This document shows, in pieces, positions 21,201 through 33,638 of a stretch of DNA of 64,000 nt (its first letter is position 1; every line of letters starts with the position of its first letter). The notes beneath the pieces were generated by a model, which saw nothing but the letters and a program-made list of their open reading frames with translations, ran no database searches and had not been told where the DNA came from. Position numbers and translations under genes: made by a program. The DNA is from Ryuthela nishihirai (lineage: Eukaryota > Arthropoda > Arachnida > Araneae > Heptathelidae), in the NCBI GenBank assembly GCA_038380435.1, contig JAWZYU010000007.1:87496334-87560333 (forward strand), read 5' to 3'.

Positions 21201-23194
21201 GAGGCAGTTTCATTCAAGAGTACATGGGTGGCAGTTTATTCAAGAATACATGGGAGGCAGTTTCATTCAAGAGTACATGGGTGGCAGTTTCATTCAAGAG
21301 TACATGGAGGCAGTTTCGTTGAAGAGTAAATGGGAGGCAGTTTCATTGAAGAGTACATGGGAGGCAGTTTCATTGAAGAGTACATGGGAGGCAGTTTCAT
21401 TCAAGAGTACGTGGGAGGCAGTTTCATTCAAGTGTACATGGGAGGCAGTTTCATTCAAGAGTACATGGGAGGCAGTTTTATTCAAGAGTACATGGGAGGT
21501 AGTTTCATTCAAGAATACATGGGAGGCAGTTTCATTCAAGAGTACATGGGTGGCAGTTTCATTCAAGAGTACATGGGAGGCAGTTACATTCAAGAGTACA
21601 TGGGAGGCAGTTTCATTCAAGAGTACATGGGAGGCAGTTTCACTCAAGAGTACATGGGAGGCAGTTTCATTCAAGAGTACATGGGAGGCAGTTTCATTCA
21701 AGAGTACATGGGAGGCAGTTTCATTCAAGAATACATGGGAGGCAGTTTCATTCAAGAGTACATAGGTGGCAGTTTCAATCAAGAGTACATGGGAGGCAGT
21801 TTCATTCAAGAGTACATGGGAGGCAGTTTCATTCAAGAGTACATGGGAGGCAGTTTCATTCAAGAGTACATGGGAGGCAGTTTCATTCAAGAGTCATGGG
21901 AGGCAGTTTCATTCAAGAGTACATGGGAGGCAGTTTCATTCAAGAGTACATGGGAGGCAGTTTCATTCAAGAGTACATGGGAGGCAGTTTCATTCAAGAG
22001 TACATGGGAGGCAGTTTCATTCAAGAGTACATGGGAGGCAGTTTCATTCAAGAGTACATGGGAGGCAGTTTCATTCAAGAGTACATGGGAGGCAGTTTCA
22101 TTCAAGAGTACATGGGAGGCAGTTTCATTCAAGAGTACATGGGAGGCAGTTTCATTCAAGAGTACATGGGTGGCAGTTTATTCAAGAATACATGGGAGGC
22201 AGTTTCATTCAAGAGCACATGGGTGGCAGTTTCATTCAAGAGTACATGGAGGCAGTTTCGTTGAAGAGTAAATGGGAGGCAGTTTCATTGAAGAGGTCAT
22301 GGGAGGCAGTTTCATTGAAGAGTACATGGGAGGCAGTTTCATTCAAGAGTACGTGGGAGGCAGTTTCATTCAAGTGTACATGGGAGGCAGTTTCATTCAA
22401 GAGTACATGGGAGGCAGTTTTATTCAAGAGTACATGGGAGGTAGTTTCATTCAAGAATACATGGGAGGCAGTTTCATTCAAGAGTACATGGGTGGCAGTT
22501 TCATTCAAGAGTACATGGGAGGCAGTTACATTCAAGAGTACATGGGAGGCAGTTTCATTCAAGAGTACATGGGAGGCAGTTTCACTCAAGAGTACATGGG
22601 AGGCAGTTTCATTCAAGAGTACATGGGAAGCAGTTTCATTCAAGTGTACATGGGAGGCAGTTTCATTCAAGAATACATGGGAGGCAGTTTCATTCAAGAG
22701 TACATAGGTGGCAGTTTCAATCAAGAGTACATGGAGGCAGTTTCGTTGAAGAGTACATGGGAGGCAGTTTCATTGAAGAGTACATGGGAGGCAGTTTCAT
22801 TCAAGAGTACATGGGAGGCAGTTTCATTCAAGAGTACGTGGGAGGCAGTTTCATTCAAGAGTACGTGGGAGGCAGTTTCATTCAAGAGTACATGGGAGGT
22901 AGTTACATTCAAGAGTACATGGGAGGCAGTTTCATTCAAGAGTACATGGGTGGCAGTTTATTCAAGAATACATGGGAGGCAGTTTCATTCAAGAGTACAT
23001 GGGTGGCAGTTTCATTCAAGAGTACATGGAGGCAGTTTCGTTGAAGAGTAAATGGGAGGCAGTTTCATTGAAGAGTACATGGGAGGCAGTTTCATTGAAG
23101 AGTACATGGGAGGCAGTTTCATTCAAGAGTACGTGGGAGGCAGTTTCATTCAAGTGTACATGGGAGGCAGTTTCATTCAAGAGTACATGGGAGG
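18241..23194. repeat. Satellite super-unit 1 (4954 bp)
   Basis: Defined from CAGTTTTATTCAAG at 18241 to the same landmark at 23195. The block marker AGTTTATTCAAGAATAC occurs at 18001, 18755, 19482, 20560, 21233, 22175 and 22955. This gives blocks of 754, 727, 1078, 673, 942 and 780 bp, equal to 28, 27, 40, 25, 35 and 29 monomers minus 2 or 3 bases for the short forms (184 monomers in total). Confidence 0.92.
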
Positions 23195-26100
23195 CAGTTT
23201 TATTCAAGAGTACATGGGAGGTAGTTTCATTCAAGAATACATGGGAGGCAGTTTCATTCAAGAGTACATGGGTGGCAGTTTCATTCAAGAGTACATGGGA
23301 GGCAGTTACATTCAAGAGTACATGGGAGGCAGTTTCATTCAAGAGTACATGGGAGGCAGTTTCACTCAAGAGTACATGGGAGGCAGTTTCATTCAAGAGT
23401 ACATGGGAAGCAGTTTCATTCAAGTGTACATGGGAGGCAGTTTCATTCAAGAGTACATGGGAGGCAGTTTCATTCAAGAGTACATGGGAGGCAGTTTCAT
23501 TCAAGAGTACATGGGAGGCAGTTTCATTCAAGAGTACATGGGAGGCAGTTTCATTCAAGAGTACATGGGAGGCAGTTTCATTCAAGAGTACATGGGAGGC
23601 AGTTTCATTCAAGAGTACATGGGAGGCAGTTTCATTCAAGAGTACATGGGAGGCAGTTTCATTCAAGAGTACATGGGAGGCAGTTTCATTCAAGAGTACA
23701 TGGGTGGCAGTTTATTCAAGAATACATGGGAGGCAGTTTCATTCAAGAGTACATGGGTGGCAGTTTCATTCAAGAGTACATGGAGGCAGTTTCGTTGAAG
23801 AGTAAATGGGAGGCAGTTTCATTGAAGAGTACATGGGAGGCAGTTTCATTGAAGAGTACATGGGAGGCAGTTTCATTCAAGAGTACGTGGGAGGCAGTTT
23901 CATTCAAGTGTACATGGGAGGCAGTTTCATTCAAGAGTACATGGGAGGCAGTTTTATTCAAGAGTACATGGGAGGTAGTTTCATTCAAGAATACATGGGA
24001 GGCAGTTTCATTCAAGAGTACATGGGTGGCAGTTTCATTCAAGAGTACATGGGAGGCAGTTACATTCAAGAGTACATGGGAGGCAGTTTCATTCAAGAGT
24101 ACATGGGAGGCAGTTTCACTCAAGAGTACATGGGAGGCAGTTTCATTCAAGAGTACATGGGAAGCAGTTTCATTCAAGTGTACATGGGAGGCAGTTTCAT
24201 TCAAGAGTACATGGGAGGCAGTTTCATTCAAGAGTACATGGGAGGCAGTTTCATTCAAGAGTACATGGGAGGCAGTTTCATTCAAGAGTACATGGGAGGC
24301 AGTTTCATTCAAGAGTACATGGGAGGCAGTTTCATTCAAGAGTACATGGGAGGCAGTTTCATTCAAGAGTACATGGGAGGCAGTTTCATTCAAGAGTACA
24401 TGGGAGGCAGTTTCATTCAAGAGTACATGGGTGGCAGTTTATTCAAGAATACATGGGAGGCAGTTTCATTCAAGAGTACATGGGTGGCAGTTTCATTCAA
24501 GAGTACATGGAGGCAGTTTCGTTGAAGAGTAAATGGGAGGCAGTTTCATTGAAGAGTACATGGGAGGCAGTTTCATTGAAGAGTACATGGGAGGCAGTTT
24601 CATTCAAGAGTACGTGGGAGGCAGTTTCATTCAAGTGTACATGGGAGGCAGTTTCATTCAAGAGTACATGGGAGGTAGTTTCATTCAAGAATACATGGGA
24701 GGCAGTTTCATTCAAGAGTACATGGGTGGCAGTTTCATTCAAGAGTACATGGGAGGCAGTTACATTCAAGAGTACATGGGAGGCAGATTCATTCAAGAGT
24801 ACATGGGAGGCAGTTTCACTCAAGAGTACATGGGAGGCAGTTTCATTCAAGAGTACATGGGAAGCAGTTTCATTCAAGTGTACATGGGAGGCAGTTTCAT
24901 TCAAGAGTACATGGGAGGCAGTTTCATTCAAGTGTACATGGGAGGCAGTTTCATTCAAGAGTACATGGGAGGCAGTTTTATTCAAGAGTACATGGGAGGT
25001 AGTTTCATTCAAGAATACATGGGAGGCAGTTTCATTCAAGAGTACATGGGTGGCAGTTTCATTCAAGAGTACATGGGAGGCAGTTACATTCAAGAGTACA
25101 TGGGAGGCAGTTTCATTCAAGAGTACATGGGAGGCAGTTTCACTCAAGAGTACATGGGAGGCAGTTTCATTCAAGAGTACATGGGAGGCAGTTTCATTCA
25201 AGAGTACATGGGAGGCAGTTTCATTCAAGAGTACATGGGAGGCAGTTTCATTCAAGAGTACATGGGAGGCAGTTTCATTCAAGAGTACATGGGAGGCAGT
25301 TTCATTCAAGAGTACATGGGAGGCAGTTTCATTCAAGAGTACATGGGAGGCAGTTTCATTCAAGAGTACATGGGAGGCAGTTTCATTCAAGAGTACATGG
25401 GAGGCAGTTTCATTCAAGAGTACATGGGAGGCAGTTTCATTCAAGAGTACATGGGAGGCAGTTTCATTCAAGAGTACATGGGAGGCAGTTTCATTCAAGA
25501 GTACATGGGTGGCAGTTTATTCAAGAATACATGGGAGGCAGTTTCATTCAAGAGTACATGGGTGGCAGTTTCATTCAAGAGTACATGGAGGCAGTTTCGT
25601 TGAAGAGTAAATGGGAGGCAGTTTCATTGAAGAGTACATGGGAGGCAGTTTCATTGAAGAGTACATGGGAGGCAGTTTCATTCAAGAGTACATGGGAGGC
25701 AGTTTCATTCAAGTGTACATGGGAGGCAGTTTCATTCAAGAGTACATGGGAGGCAGTTTTATTCAAGAGTACATGGGAGGTAGTTTCATTCAAGAATACA
25801 TGGGAGGCAGTTTCATTCAAGAGTACATGGGTGGCAGTTTCATTCAAGAGTACATGGGAGGCAGTTACATTCAAGAGTACATGGGAGGCAGTTTCATTCA
25901 AGAGTACATGGGAGGCAGTTTCACTCAAGAGTACATGGGAGGCAGTTTCATTCAAGAGTACATGGGAGGCAGTTTCATTCAAGAGTACATGGGAGGCAGT
26001 TTCATTCAAGAGTACATGGGAGGCAGTTTCATTCAAGAGTACATGGGAGGCAGTTTCATTCAAGAGTACATGGGAGGCAGTTTCATTCAAGAGTACATGG

Positions 26101-28416
26101 GAGGCAGTTTCATTCAAGAGTACATGGGAGGCAGTTTCATTCAAGAGTACATGGGAGGCAGTTTCATTCAAGAGTACATGGGTGGCAGTTTATTCAAGAA
26201 TACATGGGAGGCAGTTTCATTCAAGAGTACATGGGTGGCAGTTTCATTCAAGAGTACATGGAGGCAGTTTCGTTGAAGAGTAAATGGGAGGCAGTTTCAT
26301 TGAAGAGTACATGGGAGGCAGTTTCATTGAAGAGTACATGGGAGGCAGTTTCATTCAAGAGTACGTGGGAGGCAGTTTCATTCAAGTGTACATGGGAGGC
26401 AGTTTCATTCAAGAGTACATGGGAGGCAGTTTTATTCAAGAGTACATGGGAGGTAGTTTCATTCAAGAATACATGGGAGGCAGTTTCATTCAAGAGTACA
26501 TGGGTGGCAGTTTCATTCAAGAGTACATGGGAGGCAGTTACATTCAAGAGTACATGGGAGGCAGTTTCATTCAAGAGTACATGGGAGGCAGTTTCACTCA
26601 AGAGTACATGGGAGGCAGTTTCATTCAAGAGTACATGGGAGGCAGTTTCATTCAAGAGTACATGGGAGGCAGTTTCATTCAAGAATACATGGGAGGCAGT
26701 TTCATTCAAGAGTACATAGGTGGCAGTTTCAATCAAGAGTACATGGGAGGCAGTTTCATTCAAGAGTACATGGGAGGCAGTTTCATTCAAGAGTACATGG
26801 GAGGCAGTTTCATTCAAGAGTACATGGGAGGCAGTTTCATTCAAGAGTCATGGGAGGCAGTTTCATTCAAGAGTACATGGGAGGCAGTTTCATTCAAGAG
26901 TACATGGGAGGCAGTTTCATTCAAGAGTACATGGGAGGCAGTTTCATTCAAGAGTACATGGGAGGCAGTTTCATTCAAGAGTACATGGGAGGCAGTTTCA
27001 TTCAAGAGTACATGGGAGGCAGTTTCATTCAAGAGTACATGGGAGGCAGTTTCATTCAAGAGTACATGGGAGGCAGTTTCATTCAAGAGTACATGGGAGG
27101 CAGTTTCATTCAAGAGTACATGGGTGGCAGTTTATTCAAGAATACATGGGAGGCAGTTTCATTCAAGAGCACATGGGTGGCAGTTTCATTCAAGAGTACA
27201 TGGAGGCAGTTTCGTTGAAGAGTAAATGGGAGGCAGTTTCATTGAAGAGGTCATGGGAGGCAGTTTCATTGAAGAGTACATGGGAGGCAGTTTCATTCAA
27301 GAGTACGTGGGAGGCAGTTTCATTCAAGTGTACATGGGAGGCAGTTTCATTCAAGAGTACATGGGAGGCAGTTTTATTCAAGAGTACATGGGAGGTAGTT
27401 TCATTCAAGAATACATGGGAGGCAGTTTCATTCAAGAGTACATGGGTGGCAGTTTCATTCAAGAGTACATGGGAGGCAGTTACATTCAAGAGTACATGGG
27501 AGGCAGTTTCATTCAAGAGTACATGGGAGGCAGTTTCACTCAAGAGTACATGGGAGGCAGTTTCATTCAAGAGTACATGGGAAGCAGTTTCATTCAAGTG
27601 TACATGGGAGGCAGTTTCATTCAAGAATACATGGGAGGCAGTTTCATTCAAGAGTACATAGGTGGCAGTTTCAATCAAGAGTACATGGAGGCAGTTTCGT
27701 TGAAGAGTACATGGGAGGCAGTTTCATTGAAGAGTACATGGGAGGCAGTTTCATTCAAGAGTACATGGGAGGCAGTTTCATTCAAGAGTACGTGGGAGGC
27801 AGTTTCATTCAAGAGTACGTGGGAGGCAGTTTCATTCAAGAGTACATGGGAGGTAGTTACATTCAAGAGTACATGGGAGGCAGTTTCATTCAAGAGTACA
27901 TGGGAGGCAGTTTCACTCAAGAGTACATGGGAGGCAGTTTCATTCAAGAGTACATGGGAAGCAGTTTCATTCAAGTGTACATGGGAGGCAGTTTCATTCA
28001 AGAGTACATGGGAGGCAGTTTCATTCAAGAGTACATGGGAGGCAGTTTCATTCAAGAGTACATGGGAGGCAGTTTCATTCAAGAGTACATGGGAGGCAGT
28101 TTCATTCAAGAGTACATGGGAGGCAGTTTCATTCAAGAGTACATGGGAGGCAGTTTCATTCAAGTGTACATGGGAGGCAGTTTCATTCAAGAGTACATGG
28201 GTGGCCGTTTCATTCAGGAGTACATGGGAGGCAGTTTCATTCAAGAGTACATGGGAGGCAGTTTCAAGAGTACATGGGAGGCAGTTTCATTCAAGAGTAC
28301 ATGGGTGGCAGTTTCATTCAAGAGTACATGGGAGGCAGTTTCATTCAAGAGTACATGGGTGGCAGTTTCATTCAAGAGTACATGGGAGGCAGTTTCATTC
28401 AAGAGTACATGGGAGG
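23195..28416. repeat. Satellite super-unit 2 (5222 bp)
   Basis: Markers at 23709, 24436, 25514, 26187 and 27129 repeat the spacing of super-unit 1 exactly. The end differs: the marker expected near 27909 is absent and the unit is 268 bp longer. It includes the TGGCCGTTTCATTCAGGAG and TTTCAAGAG variants near 28200-28270. Confidence 0.9.
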
Positions 28417-31400
28417 CAGTTTTATTCAAGAGTACATGGGAGGTAGTTTCATTCAAGAATACATGGGAGGCAGTTTCATTCAAGAGTACATGGGTGGCAG
28501 TTTCATTCAAGAGTACATGGGAGGCAGTTACATTCAAGAGTACATGGGAGGCAGTTTCATTCAAGAGTACATGGGAGGCAGTTTCACTCAAGAGTACATG
28601 GGAGGCAGTTTCATTCAAGAGTACATGGGAAGCAGTTTCATTCAAGTGTACATGGGAGGCAGTTTCATTCAAGAGTACATGGGAGGCAGTTTCATTCAAG
28701 AGTACATGGGAGGCAGTTTCATTCAAGAGTACATGGGAGGCAGTTTCATTCAAGAGTACATGGGAGGCAGTTTCATTCAAGAGTACATGGGAGGCAGTTT
28801 CATTCAAGAGTACATGGGAGGCAGTTTCATTCAAGAGTACATGGGAGGCAGTTTCATTCAAGAGTACATGGGAGGCAGTTTCATTCAAGAGTACATGGGA
28901 GGCAGTTTCATTCAAGAGTACATGGGTGGCAGTTTATTCAAGAATACATGGGAGGCAGTTTCATTCAAGAGTACATGGGTGGCAGTTTCATTCAAGAGTA
29001 CATGGAGGCAGTTTCGTTGAAGAGTAAATGGGAGGCAGTTTCATTGAAGAGTACATGGGAGGCAGTTTCATTGAAGAGTACATGGGAGGCAGTTTCATTC
29101 AAGAGTACGTGGGAGGCAGTTTCATTCAAGTGTACATGGGAGGCAGTTTCATTCAAGAGTACATGGGAGGCAGTTTTATTCAAGAGTACATGGGAGGTAG
29201 TTTCATTCAAGAATACATGGGAGGCAGTTTCATTCAAGAGTACATGGGTGGCAGTTTCATTCAAGAGTACATGGGAGGCAGTTACATTCAAGAGTACATG
29301 GGAGGCAGTTTCATTCAAGAGTACATGGGAGGCAGTTTCACTCAAGAGTACATGGGAGGCAGTTTCATTCAAGAGTACATGGGAAGCAGTTTCATTCAAG
29401 TGTACATGGGAGGCAGTTTCATTCAAGAGTACATGGGAGGCAGTTTCATTCAAGAGTACATGGGAGGCAGTTTCATTCAAGAGTACATGGGAGGCAGTTT
29501 CATTCAAGAGTACATGGGAGGCAGTTTCATTCAAGAGTACATGGGAGGCAGTTTCATTCAAGAGTACATGGGAGGCAGTTTCATTCAAGAGTACATGGGA
29601 GGCAGTTTCATTCAAGAGTACATGGGAGGCAGTTTCATTCAAGAGTACATGGGTGGCAGTTTATTCAAGAATACATGGGAGGCAGTTTCATTCAAGAGTA
29701 CATGGGTGGCAGTTTCATTCAAGAGTACATGGAGGCAGTTTCGTTGAAGAGTAAATGGGAGGCAGTTTCATTGAAGAGTACATGGGAGGCAGTTTCATTG
29801 AAGAGTACATGGGAGGCAGTTTCATTCAAGAGTACGTGGGAGGCAGTTTCATTCAAGTGTACATGGGAGGCAGTTTCATTCAAGAGTACATGGGAGGTAG
29901 TTTCATTCAAGAATACATGGGAGGCAGTTTCATTCAAGAGTACATGGGTGGCAGTTTCATTCAAGAGTACATGGGAGGCAGTTACATTCAAGAGTACATG
30001 GGAGGCAGATTCATTCAAGAGTACATGGGAGGCAGTTTCACTCAAGAGTACATGGGAGGCAGTTTCATTCAAGAGTACATGGGAAGCAGTTTCATTCAAG
30101 TGTACATGGGAGGCAGTTTCATTCAAGAGTACATGGGAGGCAGTTTCATTCAAGTGTACATGGGAGGCAGTTTCATTCAAGAGTACATGGGAGGCAGTTT
30201 TATTCAAGAGTACATGGGAGGTAGTTTCATTCAAGAATACATGGGAGGCAGTTTCATTCAAGAGTACATGGGTGGCAGTTTCATTCAAGAGTACATGGGA
30301 GGCAGTTACATTCAAGAGTACATGGGAGGCAGTTTCATTCAAGAGTACATGGGAGGCAGTTTCACTCAAGAGTACATGGGAGGCAGTTTCATTCAAGAGT
30401 ACATGGGAGGCAGTTTCATTCAAGAGTACATGGGAGGCAGTTTCATTCAAGAGTACATGGGAGGCAGTTTCATTCAAGAGTACATGGGAGGCAGTTTCAT
30501 TCAAGAGTACATGGGAGGCAGTTTCATTCAAGAGTACATGGGAGGCAGTTTCATTCAAGAGTACATGGGAGGCAGTTTCATTCAAGAGTACATGGGAGGC
30601 AGTTTCATTCAAGAGTACATGGGAGGCAGTTTCATTCAAGAGTACATGGGAGGCAGTTTCATTCAAGAGTACATGGGAGGCAGTTTCATTCAAGAGTACA
30701 TGGGAGGCAGTTTCATTCAAGAGTACATGGGTGGCAGTTTATTCAAGAATACATGGGAGGCAGTTTCATTCAAGAGTACATGGGTGGCAGTTTCATTCAA
30801 GAGTACATGGAGGCAGTTTCGTTGAAGAGTAAATGGGAGGCAGTTTCATTGAAGAGTACATGGGAGGCAGTTTCATTGAAGAGTACATGGGAGGCAGTTT
30901 CATTCAAGAGTACATGGGAGGCAGTTTCATTCAAGTGTACATGGGAGGCAGTTTCATTCAAGAGTACATGGGAGGCAGTTTTATTCAAGAGTACATGGGA
31001 GGTAGTTTCATTCAAGAATACATGGGAGGCAGTTTCATTCAAGAGTACATGGGTGGCAGTTTCATTCAAGAGTACATGGGAGGCAGTTACATTCAAGAGT
31101 ACATGGGAGGCAGTTTCATTCAAGAGTACATGGGAGGCAGTTTCACTCAAGAGTACATGGGAGGCAGTTTCATTCAAGAGTACATGGGAGGCAGTTTCAT
31201 TCAAGAGTACATGGGAGGCAGTTTCATTCAAGAGTACATGGGAGGCAGTTTCATTCAAGAGTACATGGGAGGCAGTTTCATTCAAGAGTACATGGGAGGC
31301 AGTTTCATTCAAGAGTACATGGGAGGCAGTTTCATTCAAGAGTACATGGGAGGCAGTTTCATTCAAGAGTACATGGGAGGCAGTTTCATTCAAGAGTACA

Positions 31401-33638
31401 TGGGTGGCAGTTTATTCAAGAATACATGGGAGGCAGTTTCATTCAAGAGTACATGGGTGGCAGTTTCATTCAAGAGTACATGGAGGCAGTTTCGTTGAAG
31501 AGTAAATGGGAGGCAGTTTCATTGAAGAGTACATGGGAGGCAGTTTCATTGAAGAGTACATGGGAGGCAGTTTCATTCAAGAGTACGTGGGAGGCAGTTT
31601 CATTCAAGTGTACATGGGAGGCAGTTTCATTCAAGAGTACATGGGAGGCAGTTTTATTCAAGAGTACATGGGAGGTAGTTTCATTCAAGAATACATGGGA
31701 GGCAGTTTCATTCAAGAGTACATGGGTGGCAGTTTCATTCAAGAGTACATGGGAGGCAGTTACATTCAAGAGTACATGGGAGGCAGTTTCATTCAAGAGT
31801 ACATGGGAGGCAGTTTCACTCAAGAGTACATGGGAGGCAGTTTCATTCAAGAGTACATGGGAGGCAGTTTCATTCAAGAGTACATGGGAGGCAGTTTCAT
31901 TCAAGAATACATGGGAGGCAGTTTCATTCAAGAGTACATAGGTGGCAGTTTCAATCAAGAGTACATGGGAGGCAGTTTCATTCAAGAGTACATGGGAGGC
32001 AGTTTCATTCAAGAGTACATGGGAGGCAGTTTCATTCAAGAGTACATGGGAGGCAGTTTCATTCAAGAGTCATGGGAGGCAGTTTCATTCAAGAGTACAT
32101 GGGAGGCAGTTTCATTCAAGAGTACATGGGAGGCAGTTTCATTCAAGAGTACATGGGAGGCAGTTTCATTCAAGAGTACATGGGAGGCAGTTTCATTCAA
32201 GAGTACATGGGAGGCAGTTTCATTCAAGAGTACATGGGAGGCAGTTTCATTCAAGAGTACATGGGAGGCAGTTTCATTCAAGAGTACATGGGAGGCAGTT
32301 TCATTCAAGAGTACATGGGAGGCAGTTTCATTCAAGAGTACATGGGTGGCAGTTTATTCAAGAATACATGGGAGGCAGTTTCATTCAAGAGCACATGGGT
32401 GGCAGTTTCATTCAAGAGTACATGGAGGCAGTTTCGTTGAAGAGTAAATGGGAGGCAGTTTCATTGAAGAGGTCATGGGAGGCAGTTTCATTGAAGAGTA
32501 CATGGGAGGCAGTTTCATTCAAGAGTACGTGGGAGGCAGTTTCATTCAAGTGTACATGGGAGGCAGTTTCATTCAAGAGTACATGGGAGGCAGTTTTATT
32601 CAAGAGTACATGGGAGGTAGTTTCATTCAAGAATACATGGGAGGCAGTTTCATTCAAGAGTACATGGGTGGCAGTTTCATTCAAGAGTACATGGGAGGCA
32701 GTTACATTCAAGAGTACATGGGAGGCAGTTTCATTCAAGAGTACATGGGAGGCAGTTTCACTCAAGAGTACATGGGAGGCAGTTTCATTCAAGAGTACAT
32801 GGGAAGCAGTTTCATTCAAGTGTACATGGGAGGCAGTTTCATTCAAGAATACATGGGAGGCAGTTTCATTCAAGAGTACATAGGTGGCAGTTTCAATCAA
32901 GAGTACATGGAGGCAGTTTCGTTGAAGAGTACATGGGAGGCAGTTTCATTGAAGAGTACATGGGAGGCAGTTTCATTCAAGAGTACATGGGAGGCAGTTT
33001 CATTCAAGAGTACGTGGGAGGCAGTTTCATTCAAGAGTACGTGGGAGGCAGTTTCATTCAAGAGTACATGGGAGGTAGTTACATTCAAGAGTACATGGGA
33101 GGCAGTTTCATTCAAGAGTACATGGGAGGCAGTTTCACTCAAGAGTACATGGGAGGCAGTTTCATTCAAGAGTACATGGGAAGCAGTTTCATTCAAGTGT
33201 ACATGGGAGGCAGTTTCATTCAAGAGTACATGGGAGGCAGTTTCATTCAAGAGTACATGGGAGGCAGTTTCATTCAAGAGTACATGGGAGGCAGTTTCAT
33301 TCAAGAGTACATGGGAGGCAGTTTCATTCAAGAGTACATGGGAGGCAGTTTCATTCAAGAGTACATGGGAGGCAGTTTCATTCAAGTGTACATGGGAGGC
33401 AGTTTCATTCAAGAGTACATGGGTGGCCGTTTCATTCAGGAGTACATGGGAGGCAGTTTCATTCAAGAGTACATGGGAGGCAGTTTCAAGAGTACATGGG
33501 AGGCAGTTTCATTCAAGAGTACATGGGTGGCAGTTTCATTCAAGAGTACATGGGAGGCAGTTTCATTCAAGAGTACATGGGTGGCAGTTTCATTCAAGAG
33601 TACATGGGAGGCAGTTTCATTCAAGAGTACATGGGAGG
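28417..33638. repeat. Satellite super-unit 3 (5222 bp)
   Basis: Markers at 28931, 29658, 30736, 31409 and 32351 are each exactly 5222 bp from those in super-unit 2, and the same long end with TGGCCGTTTC and TTTCAAGAG occurs near 33420-33490. Translations of matching stretches in units 2 and 3 look the same. Confidence 0.9.
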
